This document shows positions 1 to 10,242 of a stretch of DNA of 64,000 nucleotides, one piece after another. Positions within the stretch are counted from its first letter, which is position 1, and each line of letters starts with the position of its first letter. The position numbers were made by a program, and so were the translations under genes. Origin of the DNA: Noviluteimonas lactosilytica (GTDB lineage: Bacteria > Pseudomonadota > Gammaproteobacteria > Xanthomonadales > Xanthomonadaceae); assembly GCF_020866925.1 (NCBI RefSeq), contig NZ_JAJGAK010000001.1, forward strand, positions 912,189 to 976,188. Reading direction: 5' to 3'. The notes beneath the pieces are model-generated. The model saw nothing but the letters and a program-made list of their open reading frames with translations, had not been told where the DNA came from and searched no databases.

Positions 1-133
<133 letters not shown>

Positions 134-142
134 TTACGAATC

Positions 143-218
143 TGGTGCTCACGACTGGAATCGAACCAGCGACCTCCTCCTTACCAAGGAGGTGCTCTAC
201 CGACTGAGCTACGTGAGC
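143..218 (-). tRNA. tRNA-Thr (GGT)
   Basis: The reverse strand folds into a 76-nt cloverleaf with acceptor GCTCACG, a T-loop GGTTCGATTCC, anticodon GGT flanked by CTT and AAG, and an encoded CCA end. It lies between tRNA-Gly and tuf in the same transcription unit. Confidence 0.95.
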
Positions 219-250
219 AGGTTGTTCCAGCAGGTCTTGCGCGGCATCAA

Positions 251-324
<74 letters not shown>

Positions 325-412
325 GCCGTCCGGCTCTCGCCGGCATGATCTGCTTGGGTATTGCGCCGTCGGTTGGTAAGACCGGCGGGTGGAGCGCTTG
401 CACTCTTGAAGC

Positions 413-498
413 TGGTGGAGGGAGGTGGATTCGAACCACCGAAGGCGTAAGCCAGCAGATTTACAGTCTGCCCCCGTTGGCCGCTTGGGTATCCCTCC
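413..498 (-). tRNA. tRNA-Tyr (GTA)
   Basis: 86-nt class II tRNA with a long variable arm: acceptor GGAGGGA, anticodon GTA in CTGTAAA, T-arm GGTGGTTCGAATCC, and an encoded CCA. It is the first gene of the tRNA-tuf operon; its 5' end lies 14 nt from the -10 box of the promoter at 512-540. Confidence 0.95.
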
Positions 499-511
499 AA
501 AAGAGCCCGAA

Positions 512-540
512 ATTCTGGCGTGGCGGCTGCGCGAAGTCAA
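512..540 (-). promoter_or_regulatory. Sigma-70 promoter of the tRNA-Tyr/Gly/Thr-tuf operon
   Basis: On the minus strand TTGACT (540-535) is followed after 17 bp by CAGAAT (517-512), a good sigma-70 pair. The stretch after the -10 box, TTCGGGC, is GC-rich, as in stable-RNA promoters under stringent control. It sits in the only gap between ychF and the tRNA cluster. Transcription start has not been measured, so the site is a prediction. Confidence 0.6.
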
Positions 541-580
541 CGCTTCGTCGACAGATATCGCCGACGAGCCGCCACTCCGG

Positions 581-1672
581 TCAGACGTTGAAGCGGAAAT
601 GCAGCACGTCGCCTTCCTGCACCCGGTATTCCTTGCCTTCCAGGCGCAGGCGGCCGGCGTCGCGGGCGCCCGACTCGCCGCGGTACTTGATGTAGTCGTC
701 GAAAGCGATGGTTTCGGCGCGAATGAAGCCCTTTTCGAAGTCCGTGTGGATCACCGCGGCCGCTTGCGGCGCGGTCGAACCGGCGCGCACGGTCCACGCC
801 CTCACTTCCTTCACGCCCGCCGTGAAGTAGGTCTGCAGGCCCAGCAGCTTGTAGGCCGCGCGGATCACGCGGTTCAGGCCGGGCTCGTCGAGGCCAAGGT
901 CATGCAGGAAGGTGTCGCGGTCGGCGTCGTCCAGCTGGCTCAGCTCTTCCTCGATGGCGGCCGAGACCGGCACCACCTCGGCGCCCTCGCCCACCGCGCG
1001 AGCGCGGACGGCCTCCAGGTGCGGGTTGTTCTCGAACCCGTCCTCCAGGACGTTGGCCACGTACATCACCGGCTTGAGGGTCAGCAGGAAGAGGTCGCGG
1101 ACCTGCGCCTTGTCCTCGTCCGACAGGCCCAGCGCGCGGGCCGGCTTGCCGGCATCCAGGCCGGTGCGGACGCGGCCCAGCACCTCGGCGCGGGCCTTGG
1201 CGTCCTTGTCGCCCGTCTTGGCCGAGCGCTCGGCGCGCTGCAGGGCCTTCTCCACCGAATCCAGGTCGGCGAGGGCCAACTCGGTGTCGATGGTCTCGAT
1301 GTCGGAAATCGGGTCGACCTTGCCCGTCACGTGGACGATGTCCCCGTGCTCGAAGCAGCGCACCACGTGCGTGATCGCATCGACTTCGCGGATGTGCGCG
1401 AGGAACTTGTTGCCGAGGCCTTCGCCGCTCGCCGCACCGGCCACGAGGCCCGCGATGTCGACGAACTCGACGGCGGTCGGGATCACCTTCTGCGGCTTCA
1501 CGATGTCCGACAGCGCGTTGAGTCGCGGATCAGGCACGGGCACGACGCCGACGTTCGGCTCGATCGTGCAGAAGGGGAAGTTGGCCGCGGCGATACCCGC
1601 CTTGGTCAGCGCGTTGAACAGGGTCGACTTGCCGACGTTCGGCAGGCCGACGATGCCGCATTTGATGCCCAT
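581..1672 (-). CDS. ychF: Redox-regulated ATPase YchF (OLA1 family)
   Basis: This 363-residue protein is full length for YchF, a universally conserved P-loop ATPase of the Obg branch that binds ribosomes and is linked to oxidative stress. The start [20 protein letters not shown] carries the G1 motif at residues 9-17; DIAGLVAGA is the G3 region. The NVLE stretch replaces the usual NKxD, as expected for the ATP-preferring YchF clade. A C-terminal TGS domain ([17 protein letters not shown] onward) is present. pth lies 4 nt upstream of its ATG, and the pth-ychF pair is conserved in proteobacteria. No odd features. Confidence 0.97.
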   Translation of the reverse strand: MGIKCGIVGLPNVGKSTLFNALTKAGIAAANFPFCTIEPNVGVVPVPDPRLNALSDIVKPQKVIPTAVEFVDIAGLVAGAASGEGLGNKFLAHIREVDAITHVVRCFEHGDIVHVTGKVDPISDIETIDTELALADLDSVEKALQRAERSAKTGDKDAKARAEVLGRVRTGLDAGKPARALGLSDEDKAQVRDLFLLTLKPVMYVANVLEDGFENNPHLEAVRARAVGEGAEVVPVSAAIEEELSQLDDADRDTFLHDLGLDEPGLNRVIRAAYKLLGLQTYFTAGVKEVRAWTVRAGSTAPQAAAVIHTDFEKGFIRAETIAFDDYIKYRGESGARDAGRLRLEGKEYRVQEGDVLHFRFNV

Positions 1673-1676
1673 CGGA

Positions 1677-2255
1677 TTACTTACCCGTATTGAGGCGCTT
1701 GGTCGCCTCGTTGATGTCTCCCGCGACGGCGAGCGGCAGCACGTCGGTCGCGTCGTCGATGGCGCGCAGGATCGCGGCCTCGTCGTCGCGGCCGGGCTTG
1801 CCCAGCACCCAAGGGGTGACTTTGTCCTTGTGGCCCGGATGGCCGATGCCGATCCGCAGCCGGTGGAACTTGCCGTGGCCCAGCAGCTTCATCGTGTCGC
1901 GCAGGCCATTCTGGCCGCCGTGGCCGCCATCGAACTTGAGGCGCGCGATGCCGGGCGCAAGGTCGAGTTCGTCGTGCGCGAGGAGCGCTTCTTCAGGCTC
2001 GATCTTCCAGTAGCGCAGCGCGGCGCAAACCGACTTGCCGCTGAGGTTCATGTAGGTCGCCGGCTTGAGCAGCCAGACCTGGCGCCCACCGATGTCGACC
2101 TTGGCCGTCTCGCCGAAGAGCTTGGATTCCAGGCCGAAACGCGCGCCCAACCGCTCGGCGAGCCCGTCCACAAACCAGAACCCGGCGTTGTGCCGGGTCC
2201 GGGTGTGTTCGGGGCCGGGGTTGCCCAGCCCGACGATGAGGCGCAAGCCTTCCAT
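1677..2255 (-). CDS. pth: Peptidyl-tRNA hydrolase
   Basis: The enzyme cleaves peptidyl-tRNA released by stalled ribosomes and recycles the tRNA. The N-terminus reads [20 protein letters not shown] and carries the substrate-binding Asn (N12) and catalytic His (H22). I place the start at the ATG at 2255 (192 residues). An in-frame ATG at 2270 would add five residues (MRCDR), but it abuts a strong hairpin (2271-2292) and neither has a clear Shine-Dalgarno sequence. It lies between rplY and ychF on the same strand, a common grouping of translation genes. Confidence 0.95.
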   Translation of the reverse strand: MEGLRLIVGLGNPGPEHTRTRHNAGFWFVDGLAERLGARFGLESKLFGETAKVDIGGRQVWLLKPATYMNLSGKSVCAALRYWKIEPEEALLAHDELDLAPGIARLKFDGGHGGQNGLRDTMKLLGHGKFHRLRIGIGHPGHKDKVTPWVLGKPGRDDEAAILRAIDDATDVLPLAVAGDINEATKRLNTGK

Positions 2256-2270
2256 GCGATCGCAACGCAT

Positions 2271-2292
2271 CGCGCCGGCGCAGGCCGGCGCG
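2271..2292 (-). repeat. Perfect 9-bp hairpin between rplY and pth
   Basis: CGCGCCGGC (2271-2279) and GCCGGCGCG (2284-2292) form a perfect stem with a 4-nt loop in the 30-nt gap after the rplY stop. No T-run follows it on the minus strand, so it is not a canonical terminator. It lies directly against the upstream candidate start codon of pth and could lower read-through or pth translation. Confidence 0.55.
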
Positions 2293-2303
2293 ACCGCGAA
2301 GGC

Positions 2304-2969
2304 TTACTTCTTCTCTTCGTCCTTCTTGGCGACCTTCGCCGCCGGCACTTCGGCCGCGGCCGGGGCTTCGGTCGGTTCTTCGACCTCTTCCTTGCCGTGC
2401 TTGGCGATGACGATGGCCACGTCGTGTTCCTTGCCGAGCTTCAGCTCGGGGATCTCGACGCCCTTCGGCAGCTTCAGGTCGGACAGGTGGACGATGTCGC
2501 CGACCTTGAGGGCCGACAGATCGATTTCGATGAACTCCGGCAGGTCCTTCGGCAGGCAGCTCACTTCGACTTCGTTGAGCTCGTGCGTCACGACGACGTC
2601 GGCCGACTTGCCGGCCGGCGACTTGTCTTCGTTGAGGAAGTGCAGCGGCACCGCGATGCGGATCGCCTGGTTCTCGTCGACGCGCTGGAAGTCGAGGTGC
2701 ATGATGATCTGCTTGTACGGATGGCGCTGCATGTCACGCAGCAGCACCTTCTGCACCTTGCCGTCGAGGTCGAGGTCGATGATCGACGAGTAGAACCACT
2801 CGTTCTGGCTGGCGAGCCAGGTCTTCTCGTGCTCGAGCTGGATGCTCTGCGGAGCGGCGCTGCCGCCGTAGAGGATGGCCGGGATGTTCGCAGCGCGACG
2901 GAGGCGGCGGCTCGCACCCTTGCCTTCGTCCTTGCGGCCGGTGGCCGAGATCTTGTGTTCGGTAGCCAT
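2304..2969 (-). CDS. rplY: Large ribosomal subunit protein bL25, CTC form
   Basis: A 221-residue long form of bL25 (TL5/CTC type) that binds 5S rRNA. The N-terminal RNA-binding barrel (MATEHKISATGRKDEGKGAS onward, about residues 1-95) is followed by the CTC beta domain with GDIVHLSDLKLPKGVEIPEL. The tail (about residues 190-221) is Ala/Pro/Glu-rich and ends in charged KKDEEKK, as in xanthomonad homologues. It follows prs by 58 nt and precedes pth on the same strand. A GAGTGAG before the ATG is a plausible ribosome binding site. Confidence 0.96.
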   Translation of the reverse strand: MATEHKISATGRKDEGKGASRRLRRAANIPAILYGGSAAPQSIQLEHEKTWLASQNEWFYSSIIDLDLDGKVQKVLLRDMQRHPYKQIIMHLDFQRVDENQAIRIAVPLHFLNEDKSPAGKSADVVVTHELNEVEVSCLPKDLPEFIEIDLSALKVGDIVHLSDLKLPKGVEIPELKLGKEHDVAIVIAKHGKEEVEEPTEAPAAAEVPAAKVAKKDEEKK

Positions 2970-3027
2970 TGTCTAACTCACTCTGTTGCTGATTGAAGCC
3001 CACCCGCGACCAGGTGGACCAGGGGTG

Positions 3028-3987
3028 TCAGTCCACGTAAAGCGAACTGACGGATTCACCGAAGGCGATGCGGCGGATCGTTTCCGCGAGCAGCTCGGCG
3101 ACGCTGAGCTGGCGGATGCGGCCGCAGGCCTTCGCCGCGTCGCTCAACGGGATGGTGTCGGTCACCACCAGTTCGTCGAGCTGCGACTTGGAAATGTTGT
3201 CGATCGCCGGGCCCGAGAGCACCGGGTGCGTGCAGTACGCGACGACCTTCGTCGCGCCCTGCTGCTTCAACGCCGCGGCCGCTGCGCACAGCGTGCCCGC
3301 GGTGTCGACGATGTCGTCGACGAGCACGCAGGTCTTGCCGCTGACGTCGCCGATGATGTTCATCACCGTGGCGACGTTCGCGCGCGGGCGGCGCTTGTCG
3401 ATGATCGCCAGGTCCGCGTCGTCGAGGCGCTTGGCGATCGCTCGCGCACGCACCACGCCGCCGACGTCGGGCGAGACCACCACCATGTTGTCCGTGCCGT
3501 GCGCGCGCCAGATGTCGGCGAGCAGCAGCGGCGAGGCGTACACGTTGTCGACCGGGATGTCGAAGAATCCCTGGATCTGGTCGGCATGCAGGTCGACCGT
3601 CAACACGCGGTCGGTATGCACCGTGTTGAACATCTGCGCGGCGACCTTCGCCGTGATCGGCACGCGGGCCGAACGCGGGCGGCGATCCTGCCGCGCGTAA
3701 CCGAAGTACGGCACCACCGCGGTGACGCTCGACACCGATGCGCGCTTGAGCGCGTCGATCAGCACCAGCAACTCCACGAGGTTTTCCGCGCTCGGCGCGC
3801 ACGTCGGCTGGATGACGAACACTTCCTGCCGGCGGACGTTTTCCTCGATTTCGACCTGCACTTCGCCGTCGGAGAAACGGGTGACCAGGGCCTTGCCCGG
3901 GCGCACGCCGAGTTCCTTGCACACCGCTTCGGCCAGGGGCCGGTTGGCGTTGCCGGTGAAGACCAGCAGGTTGCGTTCGTCTTGCAT
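3028..3987 (-). CDS. prs: Ribose-phosphate pyrophosphokinase
   Basis: A 319-residue PRPP synthase that transfers pyrophosphate from ATP to ribose-5-phosphate, feeding purine, pyrimidine, histidine, tryptophan and NAD synthesis. Visible motifs are the ATP/Mg site [14 protein letters not shown], the flexible loop with RRPRANVAT, and the PRPP-binding signature [14 protein letters not shown]. Length matches the family. A GGAG lies about 7 nt before the ATG. tRNA-Gln and ispE lie upstream on the same strand; the prs/ispE neighbourhood is conserved in gammaproteobacteria. Confidence 0.97.
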   Translation of the reverse strand: MQDERNLLVFTGNANRPLAEAVCKELGVRPGKALVTRFSDGEVQVEIEENVRRQEVFVIQPTCAPSAENLVELLVLIDALKRASVSSVTAVVPYFGYARQDRRPRSARVPITAKVAAQMFNTVHTDRVLTVDLHADQIQGFFDIPVDNVYASPLLLADIWRAHGTDNMVVVSPDVGGVVRARAIAKRLDDADLAIIDKRRPRANVATVMNIIGDVSGKTCVLVDDIVDTAGTLCAAAAALKQQGATKVVAYCTHPVLSGPAIDNISKSQLDELVVTDTIPLSDAAKACGRIRQLSVAELLAETIRRIAFGESVSSLYVD

Positions 3988-4057
3988 GTTGGCTCCGCCA
4001 GCGCTCTGACCGTTGCGGTGATGACTCTGTTGATGCCGCCTGTTGCACGTTCCCAGG

Positions 4058-4134
4058 TGGCAGGGGCGGTAGGATTCGAACCTACGAATGCCGGGATCAA
4101 AACCCGGTGCCTTGGGCCACTTGGCGACGCCCCT
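4058..4134 (-). tRNA. tRNA-Gln (TTG)
   Basis: 77-nt cloverleaf on the reverse strand. Acceptor strands AGGGGCG and CGCCCCT pair fully, the anticodon loop GTTTTGATC carries TTG, the T-arm contains GGTTCGAATCC, and CCA is encoded. It sits 13 nt after the ispE stop, so it is likely processed from an ispE-prs transcript; I see no separate promoter. Confidence 0.94.
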
Positions 4135-4147
4135 CCGGGTGTGCCCT

Positions 4148-5020
4148 TCAGGTTCGGCCGAGCAACGCGTGCAGCGGGGAAACGCTTGCGCCCGCGGCCA
4201 GCCAGGCCCGCAGGTGCGGCGTCTCCGAATGCACGCGAGCCAGCGCCGCTTCGGCGGATTCGCGCGTGGCGAACTCGACGAAACAACCGCTGCCCGTGCC
4301 CGTCAGGCGTGGCGTGCCGAGATGCGCGAGTGCGGCGAACGCGGCCTCGACGGCCGGTTCGCGGCGGCGCAGCATCGGCTCGAACGCATTGCCGAGCACC
4401 GCTTCCGAAACGAAGTCGCGCATTGTCGCGGGCGGGGAATCGCGCGTCAATTCAGGGGTTTGGAACAAAGCGGCGGTAGGCACGTGCACGCCGGGGTCGG
4501 CGAGCACGTACCAGGCCTGCGGCAGGTCGATGGACGTGAGCTGTTCCCCCACCCCTTCGGCCCAGGCGTTGTCGCCGCGGACGAAGACGGGAACGTCGGC
4601 GCCGAGCGCAAGACCCAGCCCCGCCAACCGATCGACGCCCAGCCGCGTGCCCCACAGCCGGTCGAGGACGACCAGCACGGTGGCCGCATCCGAAGAACCA
4701 CCGCCGAATCCGCCTCCGGCCGGAATTCGCTTTTCGACGCCGATATCCGCACCAAGACTGACGTTAGCTGCAGATTGAAGCCACCTCGCGGCTCGAACCA
4801 TGAGGTCGTCGGCTTCCGCGACGCCCGGCACCGACTCGCCGACGCGCCGGATCAAGCCGTCCTCACGCAACCGGATCCGCACGGTATCGCCCCAATCGAG
4901 CAGCCGGAACACCGTCTGCAGCGCGTGGTAGCCGTCCGGCCGCCGGCCGGTGATCCGCAGGAACAGGTTGAGCTTGGCCGGCGCCGGCCATTCCGACCAG
5001 GCATGCGCGGGATCGCTCAC
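4148..5020 (-). CDS. ispE: 4-diphosphocytidyl-2-C-methyl-D-erythritol kinase
   Basis: A GHMP kinase of the non-mevalonate isoprenoid pathway that phosphorylates the 2-OH of CDP-ME. I start it at GTG 5020 (290 residues): the GTGA overlaps the lolB stop, and the product opens with the conserved [20 protein letters not shown]. The ATP-binding glycine loop [14 protein letters not shown] is at residues 100-113, and the C-terminal GHMP motif [12 protein letters not shown] is present. The longer open frame upstream overlaps lolB entirely and is a shadow. Confidence 0.95.
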   Translation of the reverse strand: MSDPAHAWSEWPAPAKLNLFLRITGRRPDGYHALQTVFRLLDWGDTVRIRLREDGLIRRVGESVPGVAEADDLMVRAARWLQSAANVSLGADIGVEKRIPAGGGFGGGSSDAATVLVVLDRLWGTRLGVDRLAGLGLALGADVPVFVRGDNAWAEGVGEQLTSIDLPQAWYVLADPGVHVPTAALFQTPELTRDSPPATMRDFVSEAVLGNAFEPMLRRREPAVEAAFAALAHLGTPRLTGTGSGCFVEFATRESAEAALARVHSETPHLRAWLAAGASVSPLHALLGRT

Positions 5021-5628
5021 TCCAGGCCCCATTGGTCGACCACCAGCCGCACGCGTGACTCGCCCTGCGTGGCCTCGATGCGGCCCGGCAGCTCGACGGC
5101 GCCGCCTTCCGGCCGCTGCCAGTCGGCATAGGTCACGACCCAACCGCTTTCGTCGATGCGATCGACGCGGCCGTCGGCGCCGAAGTGCAGGCGGCCGTCG
5201 CGATGGGTCGTGCCCATCAGCCAATCCGCGAGCGCTTCGACGGGAATGCGCCAGCGCGTGGCTTCGAACACGAGCTCGCCCGCGTCGGGACCGGTGCGCG
5301 GTCCGCCCTGCAGGCCTTCGAGCACCGCCTCGCCCTCGCCGCCCGTGACGCGCCAGCTCTGGCGCGTGACCGGGGCGCTGAGCGCGACGTCGTAACGCTC
5401 GCCCGCCTGCTTCCATTCGATGCGGCCGCTGCCGCCGTCCTTGCCGTTCGACACCGCGACGCGACCCGACATCGACCACGTGGGCATCGCTTCGATCGCG
5501 GCGACACGCGCCTCCTGGTGCGCCGACGGCACGCCCTCGATCGCAGGCAACGTTTCGCGCGGCGCGCGCGCGGCGCACGCCGACAACGCGATGGCGAACA
5601 TCGCGATCACCGCAAGCCGCATCTTCAT
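5017..5628 (-). CDS. lolB: Outer membrane lipoprotein insertion protein LolB
   Basis: LolB accepts lipoproteins from LolA and inserts them into the outer membrane. This 203-residue protein starts with [19 protein letters not shown]: a signal peptide with lipobox LSAC, so it is itself a lipoprotein. The body ([20 protein letters not shown] and the [10 protein letters not shown] loop) matches the LolB beta-barrel half-fold. It overlaps its upstream TPR gene by ATGA and ispE by GTGA, so the three are translationally coupled. The lolB-ispE-prs order is conserved in gammaproteobacteria. Confidence 0.92.
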   Translation of the reverse strand: MKMRLAVIAMFAIALSACAARAPRETLPAIEGVPSAHQEARVAAIEAMPTWSMSGRVAVSNGKDGGSGRIEWKQAGERYDVALSAPVTRQSWRVTGGEGEAVLEGLQGGPRTGPDAGELVFEATRWRIPVEALADWLMGTTHRDGRLHFGADGRVDRIDESGWVVTYADWQRPEGGAVELPGRIEATQGESRVRLVVDQWGLE

Positions 5629-7319
5629 GCTCCCGTCTTCTCCAGCGCGCGCTTGAGCGAGCGATTTTCCGGATCCAGGCGTTTTGCTTCGTCGAAGTAA
5701 CGCCGCGCTTCGTCCTTGCGCCCCAGCATCCACAGCACTTCGCCGAGGTGCGAGGCGATCTCCGGGTCCTTCTGCAACGCGTAGGCGCGGCGCAGTTCGA
5801 CGAGCGCTTCTTCGAGTCGGCCGAGGCGATAGAGCACCCAGCCGTAACTGTCGATGATCGCCGCGCTGTCCGGTTCCGCCGCGCGTGCGCGATCGATCAG
5901 CTCGAGCGCTTCGGCATAGCGCGTCGTGCGATCGGCGAGCGTGTACCCGAGCGCGTTGAGGGCGTTCACGTTGTCCGGTTCGGCGACGAGGATGCGGCGG
6001 AAATCGGCTTCCGCGCGCGGAATGTCGTCGCGACGTTCCCACGTCAGCGCGCGCGAATACAGCAGCGCCGGTTCGTCGGGATACGCGGCGAGCCCGCGTG
6101 CGAAGGCGTCGAGTTCTTCGACGAGTTGCCCATCCTTCTGGCGCAGTTCGGCTTCGAGCAGGTAGGCGTCGCGGCGCGTGCCTTCATCGACCGTCGCGTC
6201 GGATTGCAGCGCGCGCAAGGCCTTGTACGCCTCGTCCGTCTGCTCCAGTGCGTGCAGCACGTTCGCTTCGCGCAGGCGCGCGGTCCAGCGCGCTTCACCG
6301 CCGGGGACGCTGCGATACCACTCGAGCGCTTCGTCGTGGCGTTCGAGCATTTCCGCGACCTGGCCGAGCAGCAGTCGACGCTCCGGATCCGGCTTGGCCG
6401 ATTCCTTCTTCAGTTCGTCGTACAGCGCGCCGAGTGCGGCGTCGTCTTCGGCGCGCGCGAGCAACGCGGCGCGCAAGCCGTACGTGCGATCGTCCTGCGG
6501 GCCGCGCGCGAGCACGTTCGCCGCCATCACCGAATCGCCCATCGCGTCGTATTCGGCAGCGATCGACATGCGGAGTTCTTCGTCGTCGTAGGCGGTCTGC
6601 GCGATGCCGGCGAGCACCTTGCGCGCGTCTTCGGACTTGCCCGCTTCGCGCAACTGGCTCGCGCGGAGCAGTGCGACCCGCGGTTCCTCCGGGAAGCGGC
6701 GCACGATCTCGTCGATGATGCGTTCGGCGAGCGCCGGTTCCTCCAGGCGCATCGCGAGGCCGCCGAAGGCGAGCCATGCACCGAGCTTGTCGGGGATCGC
6801 GTGGTCGTCGACCAGTTCGCCCAGCAACTGGCCGGCCAGGCGCGGATCCTTGCCGCCGCTGCCGAGCGCGGAGAGCGCGTGGCGCCAGCCGATGTCGCCC
6901 TGGTCGGCGAGCAGCACGCCCAGTTCGCGGCGCGCGGCGCGTGCGTCGTTGCGGCGCAGGGCGAGCGTCGCCTCCGCCGCATGCACGGCGAGCGAATCCG
7001 GCGCGCGCTGCTTCCACAGCGCGAGGCCATCGGCGGCGAGCTTGTCGTTGTTGGCGAGCAGCGCGATGCGGGTGGCGCGCTCGGCCAGGCCGGGGTCGTC
7101 GGTGGCCTTCGCCGCGGCGAGATAGGAGCGCGATGCCTCGTCCAGTTGCCCCGCCTGCAGCGCGAATTCGCCCGCCAGCGTGCCTTCCAGCGTCGATTCG
7201 GCGTCCTTCGCGGTCGCCGGCGGCGGCGCTTCGCGCGGGGCCGTCGACGCGCACCCCGCCGCGAGCAGCGCCGCGACCAGGGCCAGCGTGAAGGTGAACG
7301 AGTGGCGGACTTGCGGCAT
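5625..7319 (-). CDS. TPR-repeat outer membrane lipoprotein
   Basis: A 564-residue protein with signal peptide [20 protein letters not shown] and lipobox AAGC, followed by tandem tetratricopeptide repeats along its length (for instance [20 protein letters not shown] and the C-terminal [20 protein letters not shown]). I use the ATG at 7319 because it begins the signal peptide; the frame extends 19 codons further. It overlaps lolB by ATGA, which hints at a role in envelope biogenesis. Homologues with this gene order occur in xanthomonads and pseudomonads, but the function is not established. Confidence 0.88.
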   Translation of the reverse strand: MPQVRHSFTFTLALVAALLAAGCASTAPREAPPPATAKDAESTLEGTLAGEFALQAGQLDEASRSYLAAAKATDDPGLAERATRIALLANNDKLAADGLALWKQRAPDSLAVHAAEATLALRRNDARAARRELGVLLADQGDIGWRHALSALGSGGKDPRLAGQLLGELVDDHAIPDKLGAWLAFGGLAMRLEEPALAERIIDEIVRRFPEEPRVALLRASQLREAGKSEDARKVLAGIAQTAYDDEELRMSIAAEYDAMGDSVMAANVLARGPQDDRTYGLRAALLARAEDDAALGALYDELKKESAKPDPERRLLLGQVAEMLERHDEALEWYRSVPGGEARWTARLREANVLHALEQTDEAYKALRALQSDATVDEGTRRDAYLLEAELRQKDGQLVEELDAFARGLAAYPDEPALLYSRALTWERRDDIPRAEADFRRILVAEPDNVNALNALGYTLADRTTRYAEALELIDRARAAEPDSAAIIDSYGWVLYRLGRLEEALVELRRAYALQKDPEIASHLGEVLWMLGRKDEARRYFDEAKRLDPENRSLKRALEKTGA

Positions 7320-7407
7320 GGGGGCGTCCGTGGACGGGGGAATCCGGGGATGCGCCCCGGTAGAATGTGCGGCCACGGGAGCTTAGCGCACGCGACCGAA
7401 CGACCTC

Positions 7408-8700
7408 ATGAGCCTCCTCGTCCTCGGCATCAACCACCAGACCGCACCCGTCGGCTTGCGCGAACGCGTGGCGTTCGGCAACGACGCGATGCCGCGCGCG
7501 CTCGCCGAATTGCGCGCGCTGCCGTCGGTGCGCGAGGTCGCGCTGCTGTCGACCTGCAACCGCACCGAGCTCTACGCACTGGCCGACGATGCGGGCGACG
7601 CGCTCGCGCAATGGCTCGCCACGCATCCCGACGGCGGCGACCTCCACGCCTACCTGTACCGCCATCGCGACGCCGATGCGGTGCGCCACCTGTTCCGCGT
7701 CGCCACCGGCCTCGACTCGCTCGTGCTCGGCGAACCGCAGATCCTCGGCCAGGTGAAGGAAGCCTGGGCGAACGCACGCAGCGCCGGCACGCTCGGCGCG
7801 CACCTGGACCGGCTGTTCCAGCATGCGTTCACCACCGCCAAGCGCGCGCGCACCGACACGCGCATCGGCGCGAACCCGGTCTCGGTCGCGTCCGCCGCGG
7901 TGCGCCTGGCGCAGGAATCCTTCGCGCGTCTCGACGATTCGACCGTGCTGCTGATCGGCGCAGGCGAAACGATCGAACTCGCCACGCGCCACCTCGTCGA
8001 AGGCAAGGCCAAGCGCCTGCTGATCGCCAACCGCACGCTCGCGCACGCACAGGAACTCGCAACGCGCCACGGCGGCGTCGCCCTGCCGCTGACCGAACTC
8101 GACCGCCACCTCGCCGAAGCCGACATCGTGTTGTCCGCGACCGCGAGCCGCGAGCCCATCGTCACCCGCGCACAGGTCGCGCACGCGCTCTCGCAGCGCA
8201 GGCATCGCCCGATGCTGCTGCTCGACCTCGCGGTGCCGCGCGACATCGAAGCCGATGTCGCGACGCTCGACGACGCGTTCCTCTACACCGTCGACGACCT
8301 CGAACGCGCGATCGAAGACAACCGCCGCAGCCGCCGCGAAGCCGCGCGCGAAGCGGAGGCCATCGTCGACCTGCAGACCGCGCGCTACGTCGAAGCACTC
8401 GAAGCGAGCACGCGCCACGCACCGCTCAAGCGCCTGCGCGCGCACGGCGAGCGTTCGCGCGCGGAAGCGCTCGAGAAGGCGCGCGCGCAACTCGCCGCAG
8501 GCCGCGATCCGAACGAAGTACTCGACCTGCTCGCGCACACGCTGGTCAATCGCCTGCTGCACGCCCCGACCGCCGCGTTGCGCGAAGCCGCGCTGACCGG
8601 CGATGCGGAACTCGCGCGCGCCGCCGACAAGCTGTTCCCGCCGCTCCGATCGGGCGATGCGGACGATGCAGGCAGCGACGGCGGCGACGCGAACGCATGA
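7408..8700 (+). CDS. hemA: Glutamyl-tRNA reductase
   Basis: First enzyme of the C5 route to tetrapyrroles; it reduces glutamyl-tRNA to glutamate-1-semialdehyde with NADPH. The 430-residue protein has the N-terminal motif [18 protein letters not shown], the catalytic Cys50 in [12 protein letters not shown], the NADPH-site GAGE near residue 186, and the C-terminal dimerisation helix. It runs divergently from the TPR lipoprotein gene with 88 bp between them; a TAGAAT at 7361-7366 is a possible -10 box. It overlaps prfA by ATGA. Confidence 0.97.
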   Translation: MSLLVLGINHQTAPVGLRERVAFGNDAMPRALAELRALPSVREVALLSTCNRTELYALADDAGDALAQWLATHPDGGDLHAYLYRHRDADAVRHLFRVATGLDSLVLGEPQILGQVKEAWANARSAGTLGAHLDRLFQHAFTTAKRARTDTRIGANPVSVASAAVRLAQESFARLDDSTVLLIGAGETIELATRHLVEGKAKRLLIANRTLAHAQELATRHGGVALPLTELDRHLAEADIVLSATASREPIVTRAQVAHALSQRRHRPMLLLDLAVPRDIEADVATLDDAFLYTVDDLERAIEDNRRSRREAAREAEAIVDLQTARYVEALEASTRHAPLKRLRAHGERSRAEALEKARAQLAAGRDPNEVLDLLAHTLVNRLLHAPTAALREAALTGDAELARAADKLFPPLRSGDADDAGSDGGDANA

Positions 8701-9782
8701 TCCCCAGCCTGCGCCGCAAACTCGAAGCGCTGCTCGAACGACGCGAGGAAGTCGAACGCCTGCTCGCCGATCCGGGCACGATCTCCGACGCCGACCGCTT
8801 CCGCGATCTCTCGCGCGAGTTCGCGCAACTCGAACCCGTCGCCACCGCGCTCGTCGCCGAATCGCAGGCCCGTCGCGACCTCGCCGGCGCCGAAGCGATG
8901 CGCAACGATCCGGAGATGCGCGAACTCGCCGACGAAGAAATCGAAACCGCGACCGCGCGCCTGGCCGAACTCGAAGGCGAACTGCTCGCGCAACTCGTCC
9001 CGAAGGACGCGCGCGACGAAGGCAACCTCTACCTCGAAGTCCGCGCCGGCACCGGCGGCGACGAAGCGGCGATCTTCGCCGGCGACCTGTATCGCATGTA
9101 CGCTCGCTACGCCGAACGCCAGGGTTGGCGCGTGGAAGTGGAATCCGCGAATCCCGGCGAACACGGCGGATTCCGCGAGATCGTCGCGCGCGTCGAAGGG
9201 CGCGGCGCGTATTCGCGGCTGAAGTTCGAATCGGGCACGCACCGCGTGCAGCGCGTGCCGGAAACCGAATCGCAGGGCCGCATCCACACGTCCGCCGCGA
9301 CGGTCGCGATCATCGCGGAAGAAGCGCCGGGCGTGCCGATCGAAGTGAATCCCGCGGACCTGCGGGTCGACACGTTCCGTTCTTCCGGCGCGGGCGGCCA
9401 GCACGTCAACAAGACCGAGTCGGCGATCCGCATCACGCACGTGCCGAGCGGGATCGTGGTGGAATCGCAGACCGAGCGCTCGCAGCACGCCAACCGCGAC
9501 AAGGCGATGAAGCGCCTGAAGGCGATGCTCGTGGAAGCCGACATCGCGCGTCGCGAAGCCGCGCAGGCGCAGGACCGCAAGCTGCAGGTCGGCAGCGGCG
9601 ATCGCAGCCAGCGCATCCGCACCTACAACTTCCCGCAGGGCCGCATCACCGACCATCGCGTGGAAGGCCTGACGCTCTACGATCTGCCCAACGTGCTCGA
9701 AGGCAACCTCGATGCGCTGGTCGAACGCCTGCAACGCGAACACCAAGCCGACGAACTCGCTCGCCTCACGGACAACGCCTGA
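8697..9782 (+). CDS. prfA: Peptide chain release factor 1
   Basis: RF1 recognises UAA and UAG and triggers peptide release. The 361-residue product starts at the ATG that overlaps the hemA stop. It contains the RF1-type codon-recognition tripeptide PET in [17 protein letters not shown] and the catalytic GGQ in [17 protein letters not shown], the substrate of the PrmC methylase. No prmC lies next to it here, unlike enterobacteria where hemA-prfA-prmC is an operon; an acetyltransferase gene takes that position. Confidence 0.97.
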   Translation: MIPSLRRKLEALLERREEVERLLADPGTISDADRFRDLSREFAQLEPVATALVAESQARRDLAGAEAMRNDPEMRELADEEIETATARLAELEGELLAQLVPKDARDEGNLYLEVRAGTGGDEAAIFAGDLYRMYARYAERQGWRVEVESANPGEHGGFREIVARVEGRGAYSRLKFESGTHRVQRVPETESQGRIHTSAATVAIIAEEAPGVPIEVNPADLRVDTFRSSGAGGQHVNKTESAIRITHVPSGIVVESQTERSQHANRDKAMKRLKAMLVEADIARREAAQAQDRKLQVGSGDRSQRIRTYNFPQGRITDHRVEGLTLYDLPNVLEGNLDALVERLQREHQADELARLTDNA

Positions 9783-9783
9783 C

Positions 9784-10233
9784 ATGACCGGAAACACGAT
9801 CCGCCGCGCCACCCTCGACGACCTCGATGCGGTCGCGCCGATGTTCGACGCCTATCGCCGGTTCTACCACCAGCCGGGCGACGTCGATCGCGCACGCGAT
9901 TACCTGCGCGAGCGCATGCAGCGAAACGAATCGGTCGTGCTGATCGCGCATCGCGACGGCCAGCCGGCAGGGTTCACCCAGCTCTATCCGATCTTCTCCT
10001 CCGTGCGCACCGTGCGGACGTTCCTGCTCAACGACCTGTTCGTCGCCGAAGGCGCGCGCCGCCACGGCGTCGCACGCGCGTTGCTCGATGCCGCCGCGGA
10101 CTTCGCGCGCGCCGAGGGCGCCGCCGGCCTGATGCTCGAAACGATGGCCGACAACGCACCCGCCCGCGCCCTGTACCGCGCCGCGGGCTGGCACGAAGAC
10201 GCGACCCAGTGGTATTCGCTGGATGTGCGCTAG
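9784..10233 (+). CDS. GNAT family N-acetyltransferase
   Basis: A 149-residue single-domain GNAT protein. The acetyl-CoA pyrophosphate-binding motif is VAEGARRHGVARALLDAAAD (consensus R/Q-x-x-G-x-G/A), preceded by the conserved strand LNDLFV, and the C-terminal NAPARALYRAAGWH is the usual end of the fold. Substrate is unknown. It begins one base after prfA and lies in the same operon, so a ribosome-related substrate is possible but unsupported. Confidence 0.85.
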   Translation: MTGNTIRRATLDDLDAVAPMFDAYRRFYHQPGDVDRARDYLRERMQRNESVVLIAHRDGQPAGFTQLYPIFSSVRTVRTFLLNDLFVAEGARRHGVARALLDAAADFARAEGAAGLMLETMADNAPARALYRAAGWHEDATQWYSLDVR

Positions 10234-10242
10234 GCTGCGCGC

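Noticed and set aside
2271-2292. Rho-independent terminator after rplY
   Set aside because: The stem is strong, but no T-run follows on the minus strand and the pth gene begins at once, so it is listed only as a hairpin.
5748-8696. Very long plus-strand frame continuing upstream of prfA
   Set aside because: Residues before the MIPSLRRKL start are the antisense of the TPR lipoprotein gene and an out-of-frame reading of hemA; only the part from 8697 is real RF1.
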